Numbered from the stretch's first letter, positions 41,855 to 50,979 are shown. The stretch: DNA of 64,000 nt from Sutterella massiliensis (GCF_016899755.1 NZ_JACJJC010000014.1:1-64000), one strand, 5' to 3'. Notes: a model not told the origin generated them from the sequence alone. A program made the numbers and translations.

Positions 41855-44272
41855 TCAGAAGATCTGGTCTCGAACGAGCTCGCGCGTCTCTCTGTTGACG
41901 TCTTCGCTCGAGGCGGCACCCTCTTCGGGGAGAACGCCCTTCACGGGATCGCGGTAGTAGAGAAGTCCGCCGCGTTCGACGACGGAATCGGGCTGCACGC
42001 GCACCGTTTCGGGGACGTCCTTGAGCGCGGAGCGCATGTAGTCGATCCAGATCGGCAGTGCAAGGCCGCCGCCGGTTTCGCGCGACCCCAGGGGCTTCGG
42101 GTTGTCGTAACCCATCCAGCTCACGCCGACGAGGTTGCCCGAATAGCCGCAGAACCACGCGTCGTGACTGTCGTTCGTCGTGCCCGTTTTGCCCGCGATG
42201 TCGCCGCGCTTGAGTTCTCGCGTCGCGCGGGCGGCCGTTCCGCGAACGGCGACGCCGTGCAGCAGCGTATTCATGATGTAGGCGTTGCGTTCCGTGATCG
42301 CGCGAATGGATTCGTCGCCCGCCTGGCGGTTCGTCGCCTGCATGAGCGTTCTGCCGTCGGCGTCCGTGACGCGGTCGATCAGGTACGGCAGCACGCGGTA
42401 GCCGCCGTTGGCAAAGACCGTATAGGCGCCGAGCATCTGCCAAGGCGTGACGCTGCCCGCACCAAGCGCCATCGGGAGGTTGGCCGGGTGGTCCTTGGGC
42501 GAGAAGCCGAAGCGCGTGATGTACTGCTGCACGTACTGCGGCGTGATCGCCTGCATCACACGGATCGATACAAGGTTCTTCGAGCGCTCGAGTGCGCGGT
42601 ATAGCGGCATCGGGCCGTCAAACCTGTTCTCGTAGTTGCGCGGTTCCCAAAGGCGATTGCCCGTGAGCTTCGGGTCAATCGAAATCGGCGCATCGTTGAC
42701 GACGGTCGACATCGTGAACCCCTTGTCGAGCGCGGCCGAATAAATGAACGGCTTGAAGCTCGAACCGGGCTGGCGCCACGCCTGCGTGACGTGGTTGAAC
42801 ATGTTGAGGTTGAAGTCGAACCCGCCGACGAGCGCATTGACTGCGCCCGTATTGAAGTTTGCCGAAACGAACGCCGTCTCGACGCGCGGCACCTGCGCGA
42901 GCGTCCAGCCGAGCTTCTTCTTTTTGCCCTTGCCCGATTCGCGTCGCATGACGCGGATGATCGAACCGGGTCGGATTGGATCGATATTCTTGCCGGGCTT
43001 GGCGGCAAGGTGCCGGCGCCCGAAGCGGTAGCTCTCGTCGTCAAGCTCCACGGTTTCATTGGCGGAAATGGCGGCAACGACTTTCTTCGGGGACGCTTCA
43101 AGAACGACCGCGGGCAGCATGAAGGGCGAGGAGGCCGTGCGCGAGAGCGCGGTGCGGATCGCCTTGGCGCGTTCTTCGGGCTTGCTTACGTCGACGAATC
43201 CTTCGGGGCCGCGGTAGCCGTACTTGCGGTCGTAAGCGATGAGGTGCCGGCGCACGGCTTCGACCGCGGCGAGCTGGTCTGCCGTATTGATGGTCGTGTA
43301 GACATTCAGACCGCGCGTATAAGTTTCGTCGCCGAAGATGTCGTAAACGAGCATGCGCGCTAGCTCGGCGGCATAGTGCGCGGTGACCTTGTCGTCTTTG
43401 TCGCCCGCCATGACACGCTCTTCGGCATTAGCGACGCGGCGCGTCTGCATCGGTTGCGCCTTTTCGCTTTGGTAGGTGAGTTCGTCGATGTGGCCGAGGT
43501 CGTACATGCGGCGCAGTACATAGTTGCGGCGCATCGTCGCGCGCGTCGGGTTCACGATCGGGTTGTAGGCCGAGGGCGCGACTGGCAACCCCGCGAGCGT
43601 AGCCGCCTCTCCCACGCTAAGTTCCGCAAGCGGTCGGCCGAAGTACGTGCGCGCGGCGCTCGAGAAGCCGTAGGCTCGCTGCCCGAGGTAGATCTGGTTC
43701 ATGTAGATCTCGAGAATCTGGTCCTTCGTGAGCTGACTTTCGATCTTGAAGGACATGGCGATCTCGTAGAGCTTGCGCGTGTACGTTCTCTCCGAGGTGA
43801 GAAAGAAGTTTCTGGCAACCTGCTGCGTGATGGTCGAGCCGCCTTGGGCGCGGCGCCCCGTGAGGAGGTTGATGACGGCCGCGCGCGCGATCCCGGTGAT
43901 TTCAATCCCGGGGTGCTCGTAGAAGTCGGCGTCTTCGGCGCTCAAAATGGCATTTTTGACGTGCTCGGGGATCTCATTGAGGTGCACGAAGTCGCGGCGC
44001 TCTTCGCCGAATTCGCCAATCAGCTTGCCGTCAGCGCTCCAGATGCGAAGCGGCACCTTCGGTCGATAGTCCGTCAGCGTATCGATCGGCGGCAGCTGTC
44101 GATAAATGAAGGCAAAAATGAAAACTGCGAGGAGCACGCCGGCGGCAAGCCCTGCCGCGCAGAGGCCTGCAAGCCATTTGAAAAAAGTGCCGACGCGCGA
44201 GCGGCGCGCAGCAGTGCGTGCGGTTTTTTTCGTTCTGGGCGACACCGGTGATCGGGAGGGAGAAAAAGACAA
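41855..44272 (-). CDS. mrcA: Penicillin-binding protein 1A, bifunctional
   Basis: About 805 residues. Class A PBP that polymerises and cross-links peptidoglycan. One membrane helix near 33-57; glycosyltransferase domain with ILSAEDADFYEHPGIE and GGSTITQQVARNFFL; transpeptidase motifs SSFK (504-507), SKN and KTGT (695-698). The start is uncertain: no ATG fits, TTG at 44272 is the longest reading and a GTG nine codons later is the alternative; neither has a clear ribosome-binding site. Next to cyaY and lysA, as in relatives. Confidence 0.93.
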   Translation of the reverse strand: MSFSPSRSPVSPRTKKTARTAARRSRVGTFFKWLAGLCAAGLAAGVLLAVFIFAFIYRQLPPIDTLTDYRPKVPLRIWSADGKLIGEFGEERRDFVHLNEIPEHVKNAILSAEDADFYEHPGIEITGIARAAVINLLTGRRAQGGSTITQQVARNFFLTSERTYTRKLYEIAMSFKIESQLTKDQILEIYMNQIYLGQRAYGFSSAARTYFGRPLAELSVGEAATLAGLPVAPSAYNPIVNPTRATMRRNYVLRRMYDLGHIDELTYQSEKAQPMQTRRVANAEERVMAGDKDDKVTAHYAAELARMLVYDIFGDETYTRGLNVYTTINTADQLAAVEAVRRHLIAYDRKYGYRGPEGFVDVSKPEERAKAIRTALSRTASSPFMLPAVVLEASPKKVVAAISANETVELDDESYRFGRRHLAAKPGKNIDPIRPGSIIRVMRRESGKGKKKKLGWTLAQVPRVETAFVSANFNTGAVNALVGGFDFNLNMFNHVTQAWRQPGSSFKPFIYSAALDKGFTMSTVVNDAPISIDPKLTGNRLWEPRNYENRFDGPMPLYRALERSKNLVSIRVMQAITPQYVQQYITRFGFSPKDHPANLPMALGAGSVTPWQMLGAYTVFANGGYRVLPYLIDRVTDADGRTLMQATNRQAGDESIRAITERNAYIMNTLLHGVAVRGTAARATRELKRGDIAGKTGTTNDSHDAWFCGYSGNLVGVSWMGYDNPKPLGSRETGGGLALPIWIDYMRSALKDVPETVRVQPDSVVERGGLLYYRDPVKGVLPEEGAASSEDVNRETRELVRDQIF

Positions 44273-44686
44273 TAAAAGCGCATGAGCGGGACCGGCTCGG
44301 CACCCGCTTGCCCGCAGAATGAATTGAGGCGGCGGCCTCGGTGCGCCGAGACCGGTTCAAGCGGCCATTATACGAGTCGGTCTTTGCGCAATGACCGAGT
44401 GTCCATGGTGCGTCTTTGCAACACTTTGCTCTTTTTGAACAGTCGTCAACAGCACACGGTAAGGCTGGCGTAAAATAATCGCCTTGCACAACACGGTCGT
44501 GGGGCGACGCTCTACGAAGCAGGCGAAGCGCGCGCAGACTGTGCACATCGTATGCTTGGGGCGTTTTTTTATCCTCGGGTTCTGAACGTTTGTTCAGCGC
44601 TCGTGCAGGGTACCCTCCGGGCTTTGGATTCAGTTCATTCGCATGACGCGGTGTTCCGTTACGGCACGCCGCGCGATTGATTTTTA
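44273..44686 (+). other. Non-coding stretch between mrcA and the thioesterase
   Basis: 414 bases between divergent genes. It contains a TAAAAT (44471-44476) without a good -35, a T7 run at 44564-44570, and the 16-base palindrome CTGAACGTTTGTTCAG (44582-44597). The stretch TAAAAT to T7 could be a ~85-base transcript but lacks a good terminal stem. Open frames across it show no family resemblance. Confidence 0.6.
44582..44597 (+). promoter_or_regulatory. 16-base palindrome upstream of the thioesterase-mla operon
   Basis: CTGAAC-GTTT-GTTCAG. The TGAAC-N4-GTTCA form resembles operators of TetR-family repressors, but no tetR gene is nearby. It lies 90 bases before the thioesterase start. Confidence 0.3.
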
Positions 44687-45169
44687 ATGACCGAAAGGAT
44701 TTATCGCGAGACATTTGTTGTCGGCCCGGAGTCGATTGATGTGCTTGGGCACGTTAACAACTGCAAATACTTGAAGTGGATGGAGCATGCCGCCATGCAC
44801 CACGCTGCGTCCATTGGCTGGGGCTTTGCCGCGCTGCGCTCGATGGGGCGCACGTGGGTTGCCCGCGAGCATTGGGTCGAGTATCTGCGGCCGAGCTTTG
44901 AGGGCGAGCGTCTCGAGATGTTTTCCTGGATTCAAGGCTGGCGCGCTGCCGCAAGTCTGCGCCGCTACGCCATTCGACGCGCCGACGAACTCATCTTCGT
45001 CGGCGCGACGGAATGGGTGTTTGTCGACTATGAGAAGCGCCGTCCGGCGCTTTTTGCCGACGAGCAGATTGCCGTGCTCGAAAAGTACGCCGTTTCGCCC
45101 GAGGACCCCGTGCTCGAATCGCTCGGGATCGCAAGAAGCGTCCGCTATCTGCCGAGTCGAGGGCTTTGA
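44687..45169 (+). CDS. Acyl-CoA thioesterase, hotdog (4HBT) family
   Basis: 160 residues. Single hotdog domain with the 4HBT catalytic motif DVLGHVNNCKYLKWME (Asp18, His22, Asn24-25) near the N-terminus, like YbgC/FadM. It hydrolyses acyl-thioesters; chain length and physiological substrate cannot be read. mlaF starts 12 bases after its stop, so it is probably the first gene of the mla transcript, a link between acyl-chain and phospholipid handling that is inferred from position. Confidence 0.85.
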   Translation: MTERIYRETFVVGPESIDVLGHVNNCKYLKWMEHAAMHHAASIGWGFAALRSMGRTWVAREHWVEYLRPSFEGERLEMFSWIQGWRAAASLRRYAIRRADELIFVGATEWVFVDYEKRRPALFADEQIAVLEKYAVSPEDPVLESLGIARSVRYLPSRGL

Positions 45170-45181
45170 GAGGAGACGACG

Positions 45182-45985
45182 ATGAAGGATTCTTTGCTGA
45201 TTGATCGTGTGACGTTCGGCTACGGCTCGCGCCTTATCCTCAAGGACGTGTCGATGCGTTTCGGCGCAGGCCAGGTCGTTGCGATCATGGGCGGCTCTGG
45301 CATGGGCAAGACGACACTCTTGAAGCTCATCGGCGGCCTTTTGAAGCCGCAAAGCGGTACGGTGACTTTCTGCGGTGAAAAGGTCGATGCCGACGATACG
45401 GCTTCGCTTTACAGGCTGCGCCGGAAAATGGGCATGCTCTTTCAGTTCGGAGCGCTTTTCACCGACATGTCCGTGTTCGAAAATGTCGCTTTTCCGATGC
45501 GAGAGCAGACCAACCTTGACGAGGAGACGATTCGCGACCTCGTTCTCATGAAGCTCGCTGCCGTCGGACTGCGCGGTGCTGCGCCCCTCATGCCTTCGGA
45601 GATTTCGGGCGGCATGTCGCGCCGCGTGGCGCTTGCGCGCGCAATCGCGCTCGATCCGGCGCTTATTCTCTACGACGAACCGTTTGCCGGGCTCGACCCC
45701 ATTTCGATGGGCGTTACCGCAAATCTCATTCGCCGTCTCAACGATTCGCTCGGCGCCACGTCGCTTATTGTCACGCACGACGTGGCCGAAACCTTTGCGA
45801 TCGCCGACTACGTGTACATGATTTCTTCGCAGCGCGTCGCCGCCGAAGGCACGCCCGAAGCGCTCAAGCGCTCGGACGACCCGTTTGTCAAGCAGTTCAT
45901 CGGCGGACTGCCCGACGGCCCGGTGCGCTTTCACTATCCGGCGCCCGATTACGGTGCCGATCTCGGATTCGGAGGCGGGCAATGA
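45182..45985 (+). CDS. mlaF: Phospholipid ABC transporter ATP-binding protein MlaF
   Basis: 267 residues. ATPase of the MlaFEDB inner-membrane complex that moves phospholipids between inner and outer membranes to keep lipid asymmetry. Walker A GGSGMGKTT (37-45), signature SGGMSRRVALARAI, Walker B LILYDEPFAGLDP and the His switch VTHD are all seen. It overlaps mlaE by 4 bases. The C-terminus extends by about 15 Gly/Asp-rich residues. Confidence 0.96.
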   Translation: MKDSLLIDRVTFGYGSRLILKDVSMRFGAGQVVAIMGGSGMGKTTLLKLIGGLLKPQSGTVTFCGEKVDADDTASLYRLRRKMGMLFQFGALFTDMSVFENVAFPMREQTNLDEETIRDLVLMKLAAVGLRGAAPLMPSEISGGMSRRVALARAIALDPALILYDEPFAGLDPISMGVTANLIRRLNDSLGATSLIVTHDVAETFAIADYVYMISSQRVAAEGTPEALKRSDDPFVKQFIGGLPDGPVRFHYPAPDYGADLGFGGGQ

Positions 45986-46767
45986 AGGGCATCGCCGACT
46001 TTTTTGCGCTCCTTGGCCGCGCCGTCTTCAAGACGATTCGCGGCATCGGGCGCTTCGGCATTTTTTCGGCAGCATCGTTCGTTCGGCTCGGCGGCGTGAA
46101 GCTGCGCTACGTGATCGAGCAGATTCACTTTATCGGCAACTACTCGCTCTTGATCATCGGCGTTTCGGGCCTCTTTGTCGGGTTCGTGCTCGGTCTGCAG
46201 GGCTATTACGTGCTTGTGAGCTACGGTAGTGAAGAGGCGCTCGGCGTCCTTGTCTCGCTCGCGCTCGTGCGAGAGCTCGGTCCGGTCGTAACGGCGCTTC
46301 TCTTTGCCGGGCGTGCCGGCACGGCACTTACGGCCGAAATCGGCCTGATGCGTGCGGGTGAGCAGCTCACCGCCATGGAAATGATGGGCGTCGACCCGTT
46401 GCGGCACGTGATTGCGCCTCGCCTGGCGGGCGGCCTTGTCGCCATGCCGATTCTTGCGCTTGTTTTCTCGGCGATCGGCATCGTCGGCGCCTGGATCGTG
46501 GGCGTGGGTCTCATCGGCACCGACAGCGGCGCCTTCTGGTCGCAGATGCAGGGCTCAGTCGACGTCTTTCACGACATTCTGAACGGCTTTGTCAAAAGCG
46601 TCGTTTTCGGCATTGCCGTGACGCTTGTGGCTCTTTACGAAGGCTATACGGCGCGTCCGACCCCGGACGGCGTCGCCCGTGCAACGACGACGACCGTCGT
46701 CGTCTCCTCTTTACTTGTCCTCGCGCTTGACTTCATCATGACCGCTTGGATGTTTACGACTGTTTAG
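45982..46767 (+). CDS. mlaE: Phospholipid ABC transporter permease MlaE
   Basis: 261 residues with about five membrane segments. The MlaE motif ALVRELGPVVTALLFAGRAG near residues 94-113 and the following AEIGLMRAGEQLTAMEMMGV are diagnostic of the permease. It sits between the ATPase and the MCE protein and overlaps mlaF by 4 bases. Confidence 0.96.
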   Translation: MKGIADFFALLGRAVFKTIRGIGRFGIFSAASFVRLGGVKLRYVIEQIHFIGNYSLLIIGVSGLFVGFVLGLQGYYVLVSYGSEEALGVLVSLALVRELGPVVTALLFAGRAGTALTAEIGLMRAGEQLTAMEMMGVDPLRHVIAPRLAGGLVAMPILALVFSAIGIVGAWIVGVGLIGTDSGAFWSQMQGSVDVFHDILNGFVKSVVFGIAVTLVALYEGYTARPTPDGVARATTTTVVVSSLLVLALDFIMTAWMFTTV

Positions 46768-46792
46768 TTTTTTAGCAACGACGAGCAATATC

Positions 46793-47269
46793 ATGCAGAA
46801 GACGCGTTCACTTGAAATTCTGGTCGGGTTCTTCATTGTGCTCGGCTTCCTTGCTGCGCTCTTTATGTCGCTGCAGGCAGCCAACCTCGGAAGCTTCTCC
46901 TTCGGGCACAAGACCTATATGGTGACGGCTGAGTTTGACAATATCGGCGGCTTGAAGCCTCGCGCGGCCGTCAAAAGCGCGGGCGTCGTTGTCGGCCGCG
47001 TGAAGTCGATCGTGTTTGATCCGGAAATCTTCCAGGCGCGCGTAACGATGGAAATGGACGCTGCATATCCGTTCCCGGCCGACACCTCCGCGAAGATCCT
47101 CACTTCGGGGCTTTTGGGCGAGCAGTACGTCGGACTTGAGGCCGGGGCCGATATGGAGAACCTGCAGGACGGCAGCCGCATTTCGCGCACGCAGTCGGCC
47201 GTCGTTTTGGAAACCCTGATCAGTCAGTTCCTTTATTCGACGGCAGAGAAAGAAGGCGGCTCGAAGTAA
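46793..47269 (+). CDS. mlaD: MCE-domain phospholipid-binding protein MlaD
   Basis: 158 residues. One N-terminal membrane anchor (about 9-27) and one MCE domain (TAEFDNIGGLKPRAAVKSAG, VGRVKSIVFDPEIFQARV, ILTSGLLGEQYVGLEAG). MlaD hexamers form the periplasmic ring through which lipid passes. Slightly shorter than E. coli MlaD (183), mainly at the C-terminus. Confidence 0.95.
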   Translation: MQKTRSLEILVGFFIVLGFLAALFMSLQAANLGSFSFGHKTYMVTAEFDNIGGLKPRAAVKSAGVVVGRVKSIVFDPEIFQARVTMEMDAAYPFPADTSAKILTSGLLGEQYVGLEAGADMENLQDGSRISRTQSAVVLETLISQFLYSTAEKEGGSK

Positions 47270-47302
47270 GCACGCACGGCAAACGAGACCGGAGATGAAT
47301 CG

Positions 47303-48067
47303 ATGACAGCTCTCAAACTTTTCGGCCGCGCCCGCTTTGCGGCGCTCGGCGCAGCGCTTCTCGCCGCTGGCTGCGCGCAGGTGCCGCCTGACGCCGGCCA
47401 GAATCCGGCCGACCCCTTCGAGAAGTTCAACCGCAATATGTGGGCCTTTAACGATGCGATCGACCGAGCGGTGCTCAAGCCTGTTGCAACCGCCTACGTC
47501 GACTGGGTGCCCGAGATTGTCCGCAACAGAGTCACCAACATGACGGACAATCTTTTTGAGCCGAGTAACGCGCTCAACAACACGCTCCAGGGCAAGGTTG
47601 ACGACGGCATCACGTCGGTGTTCCGCTTCCTCATCAATTCGACCTTCGGCATCGTCGGCATGTTCGACGTCGCAGAAAAGATCGGCATGCAGCGCCACGA
47701 AGAGGACTTCGGCCAGACGCTCGGCGTCTGGGGCGTGCCATCGGGCCCCTACCTCGTGCTGCCCTTTATGGGTCCCTCGAGCGTTCGCGACGTGACGCGT
47801 TATGCCGAAGAGTTCGGCACAAGTCCGCTCACTTACGCCTTCTGGGACGAAGATTGGTGGATCGGCGCGAGCTTCACTGTCGTTGCCGTTATCGATGGTC
47901 GTGCGCAACTTCTGCAGCTCGAAAACATTCGCGAGAGCACGATCGACGAGTATGTGGCCGTGCGTGACGCGTACCTCAAGATGCGCGCCAATCTGGTTCG
48001 CGACGGCGAAGCGCTTGACGAGGAAGAAGAGCTCGAGCAGCTCACGCCGCTCGAGTTTGACGAATAA
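47303..48067 (+). CDS. mlaA: Outer-membrane lipoprotein MlaA (VacJ)
   Basis: 254 residues. A lipoprotein signal with lipobox LAAGC (Cys24). The VacJ core follows: DPFEKFNRNMWAFNDAIDRA, NNLFEPSNAL-like NLFEPSNALNNTLQGK, FGQTLGVWGVPSGPYLVLPF. MlaA takes mislocalised phospholipid from the outer leaflet and passes it to MlaC. Its place between mlaD and mlaC is typical of betaproteobacteria; in E. coli it is unlinked. Confidence 0.95.
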   Translation: MTALKLFGRARFAALGAALLAAGCAQVPPDAGQNPADPFEKFNRNMWAFNDAIDRAVLKPVATAYVDWVPEIVRNRVTNMTDNLFEPSNALNNTLQGKVDDGITSVFRFLINSTFGIVGMFDVAEKIGMQRHEEDFGQTLGVWGVPSGPYLVLPFMGPSSVRDVTRYAEEFGTSPLTYAFWDEDWWIGASFTVVAVIDGRAQLLQLENIRESTIDEYVAVRDAYLKMRANLVRDGEALDEEEELEQLTPLEFDE

Positions 48068-48133
48068 GGCTTTATGATCGAGGTCGAATGCGGTGACGCA
48101 CGCTGCGACCGCACAATTTCGAGGAACGACATC

Positions 48134-48805
48134 ATGATTGACCGCAGAACGCTTTTGGGCGCCGCACTCGGTGCCTGCGCCCTGATCGGGCTGCCCGCGG
48201 CGCAGGCTGCCGAGCTGCCTTACGACGACAAGGGCGATCCCTTCAAATTCATTCTCGACCTCAACAACGCCGTGCTCGATCGCATTCGTGGCGACAAGTC
48301 GCTCAAGAGCGGCGACATCGAGGCGGTACGCAAGCTCGTCGACGGTCTCATCATGCCCGCGGTTGACTTCACAATGATGACGCGCATGACGGTGGGACCG
48401 AAGTGGCGCAGTGCCACCGACGAGCAGCGCAAGGCGCTTGAAGAAGGTTTTGAACTGCTCCTGATGCGCGTCTACTCGGGTGCGCTCACCAACGTGACCG
48501 ATCAGCGCGTCGAGCTGCGTCCGACGCGCTCGAAGGCCATTCGCGACGAAATGGTGATCCGCACGCTCATGAAAGGCAGCGGCACCGCTCAGCCGGTGGG
48601 CCTCGACTACCGCATCTATCGCGCCAAAGAAAAAACTTGGAAGATTGTGGACGTCAACATCGAAGGCATTTGGATGGTTGAGAACTACCGCTCGCAGTTT
48701 GCGAGTATCCTCAATCAGGAAGGCGTCGACGGTCTGATCCGCCAGTTCAAGGAAAAGGGCGAAAGCCTTGCGGCGAGCATGAAGTCGCCCGGAGCCAAAG
48801 AATGA
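48134..48805 (+). CDS. mlaC: Periplasmic phospholipid shuttle MlaC
   Basis: 223 residues. Carries lipid between MlaA-OmpC and MlaFEDB. The start MIDRRTLLGAALGACALIGL with GAGG upstream is chosen over ATG at 48074. The signal carries Arg-Arg at 4-5 followed by TLL and a mildly hydrophobic core ending AQA, resembling a twin-arginine signal. The mature part has RIRGDKSLKSGDIEAVRKLV, VDFTMMTRMTVGPKWRSAT and VVDVNIEGIWMVENYRSQF-type MlaC motifs. It overlaps mlaB by 4 bases. Confidence 0.93.
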   Translation: MIDRRTLLGAALGACALIGLPAAQAAELPYDDKGDPFKFILDLNNAVLDRIRGDKSLKSGDIEAVRKLVDGLIMPAVDFTMMTRMTVGPKWRSATDEQRKALEEGFELLLMRVYSGALTNVTDQRVELRPTRSKAIRDEMVIRTLMKGSGTAQPVGLDYRIYRAKEKTWKIVDVNIEGIWMVENYRSQFASILNQEGVDGLIRQFKEKGESLAASMKSPGAKE

Positions 48806-49083
48806 AGCTTGTGTTCGAGCGGGTGAGCTACGAAACGGCTCCCGAAGTAAAGCGCCTCGTGCTCGGTGCGGTTGAGGCGGGCGACGAGGTGATCGACCTC
48901 TCGATGCTGCGCCACGCTGACAGCACGATGCTCTCGATTTTGCTTTCGGCTGCTCGGTGTGCGAAGCGCCGCGGCTCGAACCTTGTTATCCGGGCGATGC
49001 CCGCCGAACTCGAGTCGCTCGCGGCGCTCTACGGCGTAAGCGGCTTTTTGCCGCTCGAGCGCAATCGAACCGAAGCGGCATAG
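48802..49083 (+). CDS. mlaB: STAS-domain protein MlaB
   Basis: 93 residues forming one STAS domain (EVIDLSMLRHADSTMLSILL with the conserved Asp-Ser-Thr patch). MlaB binds MlaF and stabilises the ABC complex. Last gene of the mla operon; sequence identity is low in this family, so position is important to the call. Confidence 0.88.
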   Translation: MKLVFERVSYETAPEVKRLVLGAVEAGDEVIDLSMLRHADSTMLSILLSAARCAKRRGSNLVIRAMPAELESLAALYGVSGFLPLERNRTEAA

Positions 49084-49188
49084 CCCCAAAAGAAAGCTGC
49101 CGTCGCGCGCGGCGTAGCGAACTATCGAACAACGCCTGCGTCGACGGCTTCAATCGGTCCGTTCGCGGGCGCCTCTGACAGGACCAAC

Positions 49189-50442
49189 ATGGAAAAACTC
49201 AAGATTCGAGGCGGACGCCGTCTTGTGGGCGAAGTCCGCGCTTCGGGCGCAAAGAATGCAGCGCTGCCGATTCTTGCCGCGTCGCTTTTGACCGCACACG
49301 ATCTCGTGCTGCACGAGGTGCCCGATCTCGCCGACGTGCGTACGATGCTCAAGCTTCTCGAAGGCATGGGCGTTCGCGTTGAGCGCAGCGGCAGCGACGT
49401 GCGGCTCAATGCCGGGGCCGTGACGTCGACCGTGGCGCCCTACGAGCTCGTCAAAACGATGCGTGCTTCCATTCTGACGCTCTGTCCTCTCGCGGCGCGC
49501 TTCGGACACGCGCGTGTGAGTCTGCCCGGGGGCTGCGCAATCGGCGCACGTCCCGTCGATCAGCACATCAAAGGGCTTGAAGCGCTCGGCGCAGAGGTTG
49601 AAATCGATCACGGGTATCTCAACGTCAAGTGTGCTCGCCTCAAAGGCACGCGCATCGTCACCGATATGGTGACCGTGACGGGCACGGAAAACCTGATGAT
49701 GGCCGCTGTTCTCGCCGAAGGACGCACGGTCATCGAAAACGCCGCACGCGAGCCCGAAGTGACCGATCTCGCCAACTGCCTCATTGCAATGGGCGCCAAG
49801 ATTTCGGGGGCGGGCACTTCCACGATCACGATCGACGGCGTTGAAGCGCTTGGTCCGGCCGAGCATTCGGTCGTGCCCGACCGCATTGAAGCGGGCAGCT
49901 TCCTTTGCGCTGCGGCTGCCGCCAAGGGCGACGTCCTTGTGACGCACTGCGTACCCGCCGACCTTGAAGCCGTTATTGCGAAGTTGCGTGAGATGGGGTG
50001 CAGCGTTGAAACGGGCGCCGACTGGATTCGCCTGCGAATGGATTCCCGCCCGAAGGCGATCCGCATTCGTACGCAGCCGCACCCGGGGTTCCCGACCGAC
50101 ATGCAAGCGCAGTTCATGGCGGTGCTCGCGCTCGCCGACGGCGCTTCGCAGGTGACGGAAACGATTTTCGAAAATCGCTTTATGCATGTGCCCGAACTCA
50201 ACCGCTTGGGCGCTCATATTCTCACCGACGGCAACAACGCCAATATCGAGGGCGTCGAGTCGCTTTCCGGCGCCGATGTAATGGCGACCGACCTGCGCGC
50301 CTCGGCTTCACTCGTGATTGCCGCGCTTGCCGCTTCGGGCGAGAGCACCGTCGATCGGCTCTACCACCTCGACCGCGGCTACGAACGCATGGAAGAGAAG
50401 CTGCGGGCGCTCGGCGCCGACATCGAGCGCATTCGCTTGTGA
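49189..50442 (+). CDS. murA: UDP-N-acetylglucosamine 1-carboxyvinyltransferase
   Basis: MurA, 417 residues, adds enolpyruvate from PEP to UDP-GlcNAc, the first committed step of peptidoglycan synthesis. Lys22 ([10 protein letters not shown]) and the catalytic Cys116 ([14 protein letters not shown]) are present, so fosfomycin sensitivity is expected at the target level. [14 protein letters not shown] and [19 protein letters not shown] are conserved. Start ATG at 49189. In relatives the his operon usually follows; here hinT comes next after 180 bases. Confidence 0.97.
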   Translation: MEKLKIRGGRRLVGEVRASGAKNAALPILAASLLTAHDLVLHEVPDLADVRTMLKLLEGMGVRVERSGSDVRLNAGAVTSTVAPYELVKTMRASILTLCPLAARFGHARVSLPGGCAIGARPVDQHIKGLEALGAEVEIDHGYLNVKCARLKGTRIVTDMVTVTGTENLMMAAVLAEGRTVIENAAREPEVTDLANCLIAMGAKISGAGTSTITIDGVEALGPAEHSVVPDRIEAGSFLCAAAAAKGDVLVTHCVPADLEAVIAKLREMGCSVETGADWIRLRMDSRPKAIRIRTQPHPGFPTDMQAQFMAVLALADGASQVTETIFENRFMHVPELNRLGAHILTDGNNANIEGVESLSGADVMATDLRASASLVIAALAASGESTVDRLYHLDRGYERMEEKLRALGADIERIRL

Positions 50443-50493
50443 GGCGCCGCCTTTTGATAAGCCTTCGATAAGCCGAAAAGAAAAACATGTGTG

Positions 50494-50521
50494 GCGCGGG
50501 AGAAAGCTCCTGCGCGATAAT
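50494..50521 (+). promoter_or_regulatory. Hairpin followed by GATAAT before hinT
   Basis: GCGCGGGAG-AAAG-CTCCTGCGC (50494-50515, one GU pair) is immediately followed by GATAAT (50516-50521), a possible -10 with no matching -35. It may be the murA 3' hairpin and the hinT promoter side by side. Confidence 0.3.
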
Positions 50522-50622
50522 TGAAAGATCCGTGCTGCGCTGCCCGAGACGCCGCGCGGCACCGCGCTCGACCCTCTGTTCGGCGGCGCGCGTCCCACTC
50601 ACAAGCGAGGTCATTTCAAGCC

Positions 50623-50961
50623 ATGCAGAAAGAGGATTGCATCTTTTGCAAGATCGCTCGAGGCGAAATCCCGAGCGGCAAGATCTATGAAGACGACGAG
50701 GTTTTTGCCTTCCGCGACATCAACCCGAAGGCACCCGTTCACTTTCTGATCATTCCGAAGAAGCACATCGAGTCTTTGGCCCACTGCGAAGCCGTAGACA
50801 CGCCGCTTTTGGGTAAAATGCTTGCGCTTGCACGCACCCTTGCGCTTCAGGAAGGCTGCGGCAACGGCTTCCGCGTGGTAATCAATACCGGGCGCGACGG
50901 CGGCCAGGAAGTGCCTCACCTTCACGTTCACGTGATGGGCGGCCCGCAGCCCTGGAAGTAA
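50623..50961 (+). CDS. hinT: HIT-family nucleoside phosphoramidase HinT
   Basis: 112 residues. Purine-nucleoside phosphoramidate hydrolase; the histidine triad HLHVHV is at 99-104. MQKEDCIFCKIARGEIPSGK is a typical N-terminus. ATG at 50623 is chosen over an upstream ATG at 50521. It directly precedes tatABC, as in many betaproteobacteria. Confidence 0.95.
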   Translation: MQKEDCIFCKIARGEIPSGKIYEDDEVFAFRDINPKAPVHFLIIPKKHIESLAHCEAVDTPLLGKMLALARTLALQEGCGNGFRVVINTGRDGGQEVPHLHVHVMGGPQPWK

Positions 50962-50979
50962 TTTTTTCAGACAGTTCGC

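Noticed and set aside
44471..44570. 4.5S or 6S RNA gene between mrcA and the thioesterase
   Set aside because: The conserved SRP-binding GGAAGCAGCC-type apical motif and the 6S central bubble are not seen, and no good terminator stem precedes the T7 run.
44582..44597. LexA box
   Set aside because: CTGAACGTTTGTTCAG does not contain the CTGT-N8-ACAG core.
48074..48133. N-terminal extension of MlaC from ATG 48074
   Set aside because: It would bury the signal peptide behind 20 unrelated residues; GAGG lies before 48134.
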